A DNA stretch of 64,000 nucleotides, from assembly GCA_036023115.1 (NCBI GenBank), contig JAYKKT010000073.1:10459001-10523000 (forward strand), in the 5' to 3' direction. This document shows positions 1 through 10,969 of this stretch, one piece after another. The position numbers and the translations under genes were made by a program. This stretch comes from Brasenia schreberi (Eukaryota; Streptophyta; Magnoliopsida; Nymphaeales; Cabombaceae). The notes beneath the pieces are model-generated. The model had not been told where the DNA came from. It saw only the letters and a list, made by a program, of their open reading frames with translations, and did no database searches. Every line of letters begins with the position of its first letter. Position 1 is the first letter of the stretch.

Positions 1-455
1 AACTTCTTCATCTTTTACAAAATTGAGAGAAAATCTAATGGAGAGATTAAAAAAATATGCAACAATATGCAAATTAAGATGTATTTACTGGTTCTAGCAT
101 GCATCAATTATCTAACAAACTTTCTTTAGAAGTAACCATTTGTAGTTAAGGTCTGCTTGTATTTTTAATTTGACTTTATCCATTGCATCAAATATATAAG
201 ATATAGCATGCCTATCTTCACTATCTACTATTCTTATTACCTTGACCAATGTCATAGTCATCCTTAAAAATGTATTACACTTCTCTCAAAAGTTAGCATT
301 GAAAATAAAATTAACTATAACAATTCTCTCCCTCTTTCTCAATGAACTTATGGAATCTCATTCATCAAATCAAATGCAAACATCTTTTTCAATAAATTTT
401 TATGTATAACAAGATTTTGAACAATAATAGCATTTGTAACAAATCTTGTCATTGA
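1..455. other. AT-rich flank without recognised feature
   Basis: I see no gene, repeat array or element end here. It is the left flank of the solo LTR that follows; removing that LTR and one target copy joins it to the sequence after 3613. Confidence 0.5.
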
Positions 456-1098
456 AAGCCTGTAAACACCCCAAAATCAAACGATTTTCTAAAACAAACA
501 CCTAGTTTGAAAATTCATTTCAAAACCAAATTTTGAGTTTTCAAAAACCAGGAGTTGCAAAAGCTTTAAACTTCTGTTTAAAAACCCGTTCAAAATGAAA
601 ATTTCTTAAACTTGGGCCAAGTCCCAATTTTATAAAAAGCAAAATCTAGCAGGTGGAGCCTAATCAAAAGAAGCCTCAAAAGCAGGTTCAAAAGCTCAGA
701 ATCAAGCCTGGCCTAACAAAAGCATGATCAAAAGGCAAAATGAGAGCCCAGGCCAAAAGCAGACTTCAAGCCCGGAGCATCAAATACCAAGCCAAGAGCA
801 TCCACCAAATCATCAGAAATCCAAGCCTAAAATCTCAAAAATCAATCGAAATGAAGTCTAGAAAGGTGAGAAGGAGTTCGTACAAAAAGATTGGGGAAGA
901 CCCAACCCAAGACGAAGCACTGATGAAGCTAGGGCCCGCAGAAACTGTCTGTCTCGAAACGCCAAGAAGCACTGAAGAAATGAAAATTTGGATTGGATCT
1001 AAACTCAAATATTCAGATCTAGACCCAAATAGTATTTGGATCGGATTTAGATCTCAAAATCAAATCTAAGATCCAAACCCAAGACCCACCTCATTTGC

Positions 1099-1108
1099 CT
1101 ATAAATAG
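1099..1108 (+). promoter_or_regulatory. LTR TATA box (CTATAAATAG)
   Basis: A canonical plant TATA box in the middle of the LTR. The sibling LTR has the same ten bases at 48321-48330, followed in both by a G-rich stretch. Conservation between diverged copies supports it as the element's promoter core and fixes the plus orientation. Confidence 0.7.
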
Positions 1109-1339
1109 AGGTGAGGGGGTGGAGCAAGTTCACGTGAAATTGCAAGTGAAAGGCTTGGGAAGAGACAGAATGAGTGGAGGGTATAAAGTAGATATGGTGG
1201 GCCATAGCTATGTGGGCTTGATCAAGAGTGTGGGTTGAAGCCTTGTATGAACCTAGGCTCAACCAAAGGACTGCACCAACTTGGAGAATGGCTGCAAAGA
1301 GGCGTGGAATGATGGGCTATGCATGGTGGACCGACTCCA

Positions 1340-2290
1340 AGAGGTAGGCCTCTCAACCTCACCCTAACCTAGCCTAAACCATCTAACTGACCCCACTAAA
1401 CCTAACCCAAACCTAGCCTAGACCTAACCCCTTTCACCTAAACCAAACCAAACCCACCCAAACCGACTCTCTTTTATCCCTTGGCTAGACCACCCTACAC
1501 CCAACCGACCTAGGCCATATACCCCAACCTAGTCGCTTAGCCTCACCCTAAACCAACCTAACCTAGCCCTAATCGACCGACCTAACCTAACCCACTTCCC
1601 CACCGACCTAAATCTAAACCTAACCGAGTGCAGCTGCACTCGGTTTGAGCCTACTTTAAACCTCATCTAGCACCCTGCACCACCCAGCTCCCTCATCTTC
1701 CTGCACACCATCCGGCACCCTGCATCACTCGGCTCCCGGCGCGCCTAGCGCCACACCACACTAGCCCCCGACCAGCGTCACTCCACCGCCATCACCACCT
1801 CACTGTCCCCAGCTCCCTGCCGTGACCACCCGCCTAACTCCCAGCCGAACCAGCACCCCACTTGTCCCATCTCCCGGCCACCTTACAGCTTGCCCTCTCC
1901 CATCTGGCGCACCGAGCACCACTCCATTGCCGCAATGCCCTAGTGCTACCCCAACTCCCTCCCCAGCTCCCTAGCGCTGCAACCTCTACCTAGCGCCTGC
2001 CACAGCCCCTGCCAGGCGCACCTGCCGCTTGCACCCTCTCCCAGCCAAACACCCTAGCTCCCATCCCACTCAACCAAACCCATTCCCAGCCCGACCTAAA
2101 CCTAACTAAACCATACCCCAGTCGTGACCCACTTACCTTAGCCGTGACACCCCACAGCAAACACGTCTTGGCCGAACCAAGTCCCTCCTAAGCCTAAGCC
2201 CTTGGCTGCCCCCAAACACACCCTAAGCCTAAACTCTCACGTCAAAACCCACCTAGGGAGACCCATCTCTTGGCTGCCAAGGTGGACGGA
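1340..2290 (+). repeat. C-rich, G-poor tract inside the solo LTR
   Basis: About 950 bases dominated by C, A and T, with recurrent words such as CCTAACC, CCAGCTCC and CACCCTGCA. It lies downstream of the TATA box. The sibling LTR at 47461-49825 has no such tract at the equivalent place, which accounts for much of the length difference (3148 against 2365 bp). Confidence 0.6.
1622..1645. repeat. 24-bp perfect palindrome
   Basis: The half-site AACCGAGTGCAG is followed directly by its exact reverse complement, with no spacer. It sits in the C-rich tract of the solo LTR. It could form a short cruciform or bind a dimeric factor; neither is shown. Confidence 0.8.
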
Positions 2291-2821
2291 CCCGAGTAAG
2301 TTGAGAGGAAAAGCCGATCACTTGTAAGTGTTTAAATTCAGTTTTTACCTTACTCCTTTAAAATTCAATTCAATTCAATACGGGGTTGTAATAATGGAGC
2401 ATAGTCTCCCCCCGAAATATAATATTTGTGCTTGATACGCAAGACACACACATACACTTGAGTCATATTGCTCTTAGACGTACACAAGACACCCACGTGT
2501 ACTTGAGCCTTTTCGCTCTTAATTGCACATTATTGCACACACATTGAGCCTTTCTGCCCTTAAGCTAAAGTATATATTTTCCTTTGGATATTTATTTTAG
2601 TGAAAGTTGTGTGAGTTGCAATTCAATTCGGGTTGTTACATTCACGTTGTGTGAGTTTGTCATTTAAATTTCACACTCGCACGCAAAAAGTACTCAAGCA
2701 TCTGCTCCACACTCTCACGCACATTTTGAGCCTTTGTTGCTCATAAGATATAGCATACTTATATACTTTCAAGCTGCATGAGTTTTACATTCAGTCGTGT
2801 ACGCACTTACATTCCAGGTGG

Positions 2822-3030
2822 GTTTAATTCAAGTTGTGTGAGTTGTCTTTACATTTACGCACCAAGAGCACTCACTCACAATTGTTCCGCTCTTACTATA
2901 TACTTATATTTCAATTTTGGCAAGTTCAATTCAAGTCGTGTGAGTTGTCTTTCCATTTATACACCAAAAGCACTCACTCACAATTGAGCCTTTCCGCTCT
3001 TAAGATATAAGTATATTTCAATTTTGCAAT
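2822..3030 (+). repeat. ~102-bp direct repeat within the LTR
   Basis: Two adjacent units share GTGAGTTGTCTTT, GCACTCACTCACAATTG, a CCGCTCTTA word and a TATATTTCAATTTT tail. The offset between the AGTTGTCTTT words at 2841 and 2943 is 102 bp. Looser versions of the CTTGAGCC...GCTCTTA phrase occur upstream from about 2455, so the block looks like a decayed minisatellite. Confidence 0.6.
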
Positions 3031-3613
3031 TTACATTTAAGTCATTGCATTTAAATTCGGGTATTTCCCTTAAGTTGCGTGAGTTACACTTTCAATTTCA
3101 GGTATTTACATTAAGTTGTGTGACTTGCTTTCAATTCGAGCCTAGCTCACATCATCATATCAAACCCGAAAAACATTTGTACATCCTTGCATTCGTGCGT
3201 TTTCAAAGAAACCCCGAATCTATGCTCAAACACGCTGAAATTAGGCCACTTATGCACATACATACCTGGCCTAAATAGCTTAAAACTCGAAGACTTGGAA
3301 TTGTGCAGCCCCCGTACATAGAATTTGTAAACTTAGGCAAAACTCGAGTTTTCAAAACACTTGTCTCTTTTCCAGAGTCCAAATTGTTTTATCAATGTCT
3401 ATAAGCGCTTAAACTGACCCTTGAGCACCGGTTCAAGAAGGTTTAAAGCGAAAAGATTCCGCTTGCTCACAATTGCCTTTAAAACATCAGATATTTCAAA
3501 AACTTCGCTAGCTTGAGCAAGCTAGCTGGCACGCCCATAGAAACGATGTAGATACAAAAAGGTTCATTTCCGGCTTCAAAACCAAAAGTGAAAATTTTCG
3601 TGCTTACAAAGCC

Positions 3614-6600
3614 TAATCAACCGCCTTCTACTAGTGTGCAATCTCATCAAATACAATATAGAATAATGATTATAGTTCTCTTGATTTCATCTATAGCACT
3701 CAAATCCTTAAGCATTAAGTCTATTCAAGGTTTGACTCAATCATCTTACCAAATGCTATAAAATTTGTAGCATTGTAAAAGAAAGAAGAAGAAGAAGAAG
3801 AAGAAGAAGAAGAAGAAGAAGAAGAAGAAGAAAGAAAGAAGAATTCAATTAAGAAGATAGAGAAGTAGAGTATATTATGGTTCATTAGAATTATTCAAGA
3901 ATACCGGCAGAAGAAGAAGAAATGGGCTCGAAGAATCATCACCCCTAACTAAGGGGTCTTAGCTACACACGGAGAAAGAAGATCAAGAAGAAGACTTTAG
4001 AAGAAGAGAAAAAGATAATAAAGAGAACTCCTTGGATAGCAAAATGTGTAGGAGGACATGAAGGTAATGATCCACTTGAAAGAAGACATCATTCAAGATA
4101 CAATAAAGAAAACTCCATGGATAGCTCTTGAGAGGACATGAAGGTCTTGATCCTCCGGTCCTAAAGTTTGACGCTTAACTTCATACTCTACGGTAAAAGA
4201 TACCTAAATTTGGTCCCTCTTTTTTCTTTAAGAACCCAAGAATGCCTGTTTGTCATAATGCCCGATTACTGCCTGGCGTTGGCTTAGCACCGAAGAAGAA
4301 GAAGAAGAAGGTCTTTTTATACTACATTTGAAAGAAAACTCGGGCACTGAGTTCGAGAAAATTAACACATGAACCTATTCTAGAGCTATGTAGTGCGGGC
4401 GCTTACCACACTGAGAAATAGCATACTTATGATAGTATGTGTCTTGATCTCTGTGCCAAGATGACACTTTAGGAACATAACTTCCTACATTTCTGGGCTA
4501 AAGGTGCTAACTCTGCACTTCAGAGTTTGCAAGATGACAAAACATAACTTAATAGGATGAACTTAAACTCTAAAAGTGAGATACTCAATACTGAACTTAG
4601 CCAATAAACAATTCGAAATAGAGCTTTAAAGGCTCAATGAATCTAAGTCAAATTATTTGATAATGAGTGAAAAATGTTAGGGAGTTGTTTGAGAGATTAC
4701 TAATGAGTAAAAAAACATTGAAATGTGTATTGCTCAAATGCTTCGGTGCTGAATTTATATTCTAATTGCTCTACCATAATATGCCTTACTAAGTGGTCTT
4801 CATAAAAGTTGTAGGCTTTACCTGTACGAACCTATATTCAATTTTTAATCTTAGGTTTGGGGTAATATCGGTCCTTTAACTTGAGATATGGCCCGATCTT
4901 TGCATCTTGTTTAACGGACCCGACTCCTAACTCATCATAATACATCATGTCTATGCTTGAATTATGACCTATTCACATTTACGTCGACTCTTTTTTTCAT
5001 TGGTAAAAGTTAAATATACCACTAAACACTTATATCTTATCATTCGGTCAGTATATTATAGGGTGTCAAAATGGTTATGATCAAGACTCCTTATAACTCA
5101 ATAATAATGGGTGATGAGTGCGTAGAGGTCAAATTTTGTAAGGATCAATGTGGATCTTGCTTCAACTCCAATTTAAATTATTCAAGCGTGTGATTTTGGC
5201 TCTTGAGATCTCATGAAAGTTGTAGAGAATTGTCTTAACTTTCCTACAAGATTAGAGAATCACATCAACTAGATATTTGTAACTCAAAGTATAGCCAATT
5301 CTTGAGCAATACCAAATAGACAAATTAAAATTAATTCAAGCAATAATTCTTTATTGATCCAATTAAACTCAATATGTAAAATATAACAAAATTAACTTAA
5401 TTAAGCCTAATTGAACCTTAAGAAGCTCAATAAAAATGATTATAAAAAAAATAAATAAAATATGTACTATCAATCCACAAATTTCAATCAAAATTACAAT
5501 AATCAATCTTAAAAATACCTCTCAACAAATCCCAAATTCCAGTATTTCAAATCTCACAAATAATACTCAAATAAAAAAAAAAATCATCGTTCATATACTT
5601 AGGAAATCATTCAAATAAATATGAATCATATGAATGACAAACATATTAAATTATTACATTTTGCCTTAATTTCGTGTTGTATGCAACAAAAACCAAATCA
5701 CAAAAATGAGCATGCTCCAATTTGTTTCTCTTATTTGTGTGAATGCATTTGAAAATGCTCTAATTTGATTAGCATCTAATCAAACTACAAGTTTGGCTAA
5801 ATATATAATGAGCAAACCCCGACAAGCTAGGTGTATCTACACCAAAGTGATGCCACCATTCATCTAAAATAAAAAAATAATAAGAAACATTACAATTCAT
5901 AGTCAAATTAAAATTAAAGAGTTTATATATCAAAATAATAAACCAAATTAAACCTTACCATATTTAGGAGTGAAGTTATTGCAATTGGCTAGGAGCAAAG
6001 TTGTATTATAATTGGCCTGCCAAAATCTCCAACACTATATACACTTGTTGAGCTAAGCAGATGAATTTTGGACAAGGCTGCATTTAATATCTATTTATTA
6101 ACTTCTTCATCTTCTATGTTTTTCTTATTTTTAAAGGCATCTTTTCAGTCAATTTAACAGATTCATTGTTAAACTACATTAATTTAATGATAGATAAAGC
6201 TTATATATACATACATGCATACACACACAAACAAGAGAGAGAGAGAGGGGAGGGGGGGGATTTAATGTCTTTCAGAGCCATGATGCGACCTAACCATCAA
6301 ATTCTCCTTTACTCAGACATCGAGATATATAATTTCTTTTTCTTAAATATTGACATTTTTAACAAGTTTAATGCACTACACGATTATGTTTTTAAGATGA
6401 TGCATAAACAAAAGCTCAAAAATTCAATGAGTAACAGAAGTGAATCCGAAAACATTAGGAAAGCCACCAGCCCCCTCAACTGCCATAATGTTCATGCGCC
6501 ATGATTCATTTGGGCTTAATGGTGTTAACTTGGTGACAAGGAAGACCTCCAGGTCACAGTTAAACTTCTTTGTTGTTCTGTACACATAAAGTGATAAAAT

Positions 6601-6788
6601 ACAGAAACTGGGAGCTTATTTACGAAAAAATGGAATTGAATTCAAAGTTTCTATGTACAAAGTATGCTATGTTTACATGTTGACTCTTCACTTAGTATGA
6701 TGAGCCTTCAATTCATAACCCTTCAATGGCTTCATGTCCGTAAGAGTGGCTTTGAGACAACTGAGAGGACGATAATCATCTTCTGCTG
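3614..6788. other. AT-rich intergenic stretch, no gene recognised
   Basis: It holds a GAA array at 3783-3840 and shorter GAA runs near 3908 and 4291. A duplicated phrase (AACTCC-TGGATAGC ... GAGGACATGAAGGT) occurs near 4024 and 4108. A short GA then poly-G run lies at 6233-6260. The text around 4800-5300 (GAAAGTTGTAGAGAATTGTCTTAA and similar) has the feel of retrotransposon LTR sequence, but I could not define ends. Open frames such as 6166-6504 show no known family. Confidence 0.5.
3783..3840 (+). repeat. (GAA)n microsatellite
   Basis: Uninterrupted GAA units from about 3785 to 3832, with GAAA variants at both ends. Confidence 0.95.
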
Positions 6789-7147
6789 CTAAAAGACCAG
6801 CAATGTATCCTCCATCTGCTCAGTCATGTCTGTGCAAAGTGACAAAATGTAGTCCATGAGTAGAGAATCGCAAGGGAGTGGGATTGCACCGTGGATATCC
6901 AACCCAAATTCATCCTCTGTCATATTCAAAAGCTCTTCAGCGATTGGCTTTTGAAGGTAAGACAACGGAATCATGTATTTTTTGCCATCTTTGCATAGGC
7001 TACAAACTGGCACTCTTCTGAACTTGTTGCTGCTTTTCTTCTTCTGCTGATCTTTTGAAGACCACCAAAAGAGATTCTTTTCCTCCCTCTAGCAGCCGTC
7101 TTCTGCAATTTCCTGGCTGTCTACACCAGCCTCTTTCTGCTGATCAT
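6789..7147 (-). pseudogene. SAUR: SAUR (small auxin-up RNA) family pseudogene
   Basis: SAUR genes are short, intronless, auxin-responsive genes of ~90-150 codons; several members act at the plasma membrane by inhibiting PP2C.D phosphatases during cell expansion. On the minus strand an ATG at 7147 opens MISRKRLV, the usual SAUR start. It is followed by a TAG at codon 9 (7121-7123), then a basic stretch (ARKLQKTAARGRKRISF) and QFVAYAK. The frame is lost by one base near 6986-6994. The other frame carries the SAUR core DGKKYMIPLSYLQKPI, then EELLNMTEDEFGL and the conserved LPCDSLLMDYILSL, and ends at 6789-6791. The total of ~119 codons fits an intact SAUR. The nonsense codon and the 1-base frameshift should abolish the product. 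Translation from an internal start is possible but would give only a fragment. Confidence 0.8.

Positions 7148-8136
<989 letters not shown>

Positions 8137-8205
<69 letters not shown>
8137..8205. repeat. (AT)n microsatellite
   Basis: An uninterrupted AT run forming the right border of the 7984-8136 segment. Confidence 0.95.
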
Positions 8206-8207
<2 letters not shown>

Positions 8208-8467
8208 AGCATTGGATGATGCAAATCATTGATATGCAGACTCCATCCAAAGTAATCTTAACCATTAGATTCAGGGTTATGGGTGGTTGATATTGAAAAT
8301 AAAAAAAAGAAAAGTGTATGTACTTAATTGTCCTTATGTGTACTTTTCACTTTTTGTTTTCTAATTTCTCTCAATCAAATGATTTTGATTAGTTTTGATA
8401 TAGTTTATATAAAGTGATTTGTATCCACCACCTTCTCTCTATATCTATCTATCAGCCTACCTACCTA

Positions 8468-8509
<42 letters not shown>

Positions 8510-9061
8510 GACACACACATTAAAACCAGTTAATAAATGTCCTCAACCTTAAATTTTGACTCAAAACTCTCTTGCCGAATGTGATGGTGGCACAAGAACC
8601 ACTATTGCCGAAAGCCAAGGACAGCTCTCTTACTTTATATCATTTCTTTTATACTCCATGTCTGGTTGAGCAACTGAGTGTTTACTTTCTTATGTGGGCA
8701 CTTCACATCGACGATCAGTATCATCTATCCTGCAAACGGATTAGAAAGCTAACAATGAGATTGTCAAAGGACGTTTAATAGGGCACCCTGGACAATGTCA
8801 CCGAGTGTTAGATGCGACATGAGAACAAGGAGGCTGTTTACACCAAAGAATTCAAGGAGCACCCTATACATTTGATATCCAGTAAATGCGGATGGAGCCA
8901 ATCAAAATTTTTCATCATAGTTTCACACTTTTGTATAATATAGAAGTATAATATAGAATACATAATTGAAAGACAATTTAACATCAATGGCATTTTTTGG
9001 TGAAATTTATCACATGGGTAACAACTCTTATGTCGAGCCATTAGGAAAAACAAGCAACTTA
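8206..9061. other. Non-genic stretch with a compound microsatellite
   Basis: Between 8436 and 8519 there are TATC, CT, AT and AC runs in succession (CT at 8469-8492, AT at 8492-8509). The rest shows no gene or element that I recognise. Confidence 0.5.
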
Positions 9062-9128
9062 TGTTTTTTTTTGTTACAAGAGGAGGCCGAAGCCTAACGC
9101 ACACCCATGCACCCTTTGAGAGTTGAAC
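9062..9128 (-). mobile_element. SINE 3' fragment (tRNA-derived family)
   Basis: Read on the minus strand it has a degenerate box B (GGTTCAACTCTC), a GGGTGCATGGGTGTG core, then GCGTTAGGCTTCGGCCTCC and TTGTAAC followed by an A tail (the T run at 9066-9072). The same ending is seen at 51672-51694. The 5' part is missing and the segment abuts RTE sequence at about 9129. Confidence 0.6.
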
Positions 9129-10247
9129 CCTCCGCCCGAATGCAGTGAATCAATTGCAGATAGGGTTCCCACATCATGGATGGGTGTGGGTAAAGAAGTT
9201 AGTCCCGCTACATTGCCGCCCGAATGTAGTGAATAAATTACAGAGAGGGTCTCCGCATTTTCAGTATGGACAGATGCGGGGGTAAGGAAGCTAGTCTTAT
9301 ATAATAAGATTCGTATTGGTTCTTGAAATATCACAATATTGTCCGGTAAGCTAATTGAGGTGGTATATACTATGATTCAGAGAAAGATTCATATGGGTTG
9401 GAGAAAAAGCTAAAGAGATTGATGATACAAGTTTTAAATTATGGTACTCAGGAAAAAAAAAAGCTCGAAACGGAGTTGGTATTATCATAAATAAAGATTT
9501 AAAGGATAGTGTAGTAGACATACAACAATATGGTGACTAAATCATGACATTGAAATTAGTGCTAGGAGCAAAGGTTTTGAATATAGTTTGTTCTCATGTA
9601 CCCTAAGTAGGACTAGAAGATAGTATAAAGACGACTTTTTGAGAGGAGTTAGATAAGGTGATTCAAAGAATTTCACAAAGGGAGATGATTTGTTTAGGAG
9701 GAGATTTAAATGGACATGTCGCTAAAGAGGCATTAGGATATCAAGGTATTCATGAAAACTCTGGTTTTGGGATATAAATGAGAATGGTAGGGAAATTTTA
9801 AATTTTGCTATGGCATTTGTTTTCATTATAGTCAATATGATCTTCAAAAAACAAGATGAACATTTAATTACTTATAAGAGTGGCTTATCACAAACACTAA
9901 TTGATTATTTTGTTTGTAGGAAAAAATATAGATCGTGTTATAAAGATTAGAAAGTAATTCTAGGAGAAAGTTTAACCATCTAACATCAACTTTTAGTTAT
10001 GGATTTAGAGGTTAAAAAGTGGACAAAGAAGAAAAGAGTGCATCAAGCTATTCATACTAAATAGTAGAACCTCAAATATATTTAAAAAGAAAGTCCTTCA
10101 AGGAGATGCTTTGAATTATGTTGGTACACCTTGTGATATGTGAAACAATATGGCTATACATATTAGGAAAGTGGCGAAAGATGTGGTAAGTGAATCTATG
10201 GGAGGTGTACTGGCACAGAAAAAAGCTTGGTGGTGGAGTGAAGTGGT
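9129..10247 (+). mobile_element. RTE LINE, 5' fragment (decayed)
   Basis: Collinear with 15760-16907 of the nearly complete RTE below: the leader CGCCCGAATGCAGTGAATCAATTGCAG, the endonuclease start (ATAAGATTCGTATTGGTTCTTG), TTTAGGAGGAGATTTAAATGG and the region coding for AWWWSEVV, where homology stops abruptly. The reverse transcriptase half and 3' tail are absent. Many stops and small indels make it non-coding. Loss of the 3' end is unusual for a LINE, which normally truncates at the 5' end, so a later deletion or the adjoining Copia sequence probably removed it. Confidence 0.8.
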
Positions 10248-10969
10248 GCCACGCCATAATTTACGAAAATATCTAAATATTTTTAAAGTAAAATGTTTGA
10301 ACTATCCCTATATGTCTAAAAATGCGAATATGTCCTTTCAAAGTTAGTTAAAATTACAAAACACTCTACTATAGATTTACGGTTTTGTCCTTGTTTAACT
10401 TTTTAATTTTCAGGACCAATCTTGTGTGTGGTTTTATGATTATGTTCCTGACTCTTGTCATATTCTCCGTTATGCCACCTAACAAAAAGTACCTTTTTGC
10501 CCTTAAACTTTTACAGAATACCATGAGACAGATTTATTGTTTTGCCTTTCATTAGTGAATAACCATAAACTATAATTTTACTATTATGTTCCTAATTTTT
10601 TATTTAAATTACCAAAACGGGTGAAAAGTTAAAATTACATGTCTGCCCACTACTTGCAAAGAAATTACAAAAGTAATCTATAGTATTGTTTTACTGATCT
10701 GTCCTCAAACTTATTCTGAAATTATAGAAATTGTCTGAATTTTTAGATATTTTCAATATAGTACCTGTTTGTTATATGAAATTATTGTTAAGTGCCTAAA
10801 AATATTTACAGTTTAGTAGTTGGATATTGTGGATATTGCAATTTAGTGTATGACTATTTTATTTTTGATTTCTTAGAAAATAACTTATGGTTAATCATTT
10901 GCTGCTTGTTTTGTGTTTCTCATTTAAAATATTCAGACTCTCTACTTATTCTATCTACCAAATTATTAA

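Larger units (their letters stand above)
461..3608 (+). mobile_element. Solo LTR (long Gypsy-type LTR), 3148 bp
   Basis: The segment starts TGTAAACACCCC and ends TGCTTACA, so it has TG...CA termini. It is flanked by a perfect 5-bp direct repeat, aagcc (456-460 and 3609-3613), the usual footprint of an LTR-retrotransposon integrase. A TATA box lies at 1099-1108. No gag, pol or second LTR follows, so this is a single LTR left by LTR-LTR recombination. A related copy lies at 47461-49825; the two share the start, the TATA box context and the last ~200 bp (for example CGGTTCAAGAA followed by GCGAAAAGA, then AGCTGGCACGC). Long LTRs starting TGTAA-CACCC are typical of Del/Tekay chromoviruses; that lineage is inferred only. 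Short open frames inside it (740-1069, 2778-2987, 3024-3278) show no family resemblance. Confidence 0.88.

Noticed and set aside
740..1069. 109-codon open frame
   Set aside because: Lies in the first part of the solo LTR, has no family motifs and is not kept in the sibling LTR.
1380..1630. CCCTAA-like words suggesting an interstitial telomere repeat
   Set aside because: CCTAACC, CCTAAAC and CTAACCC variants are irregular, with no run of CCCTAAA units; it is better described as a C-rich tract.
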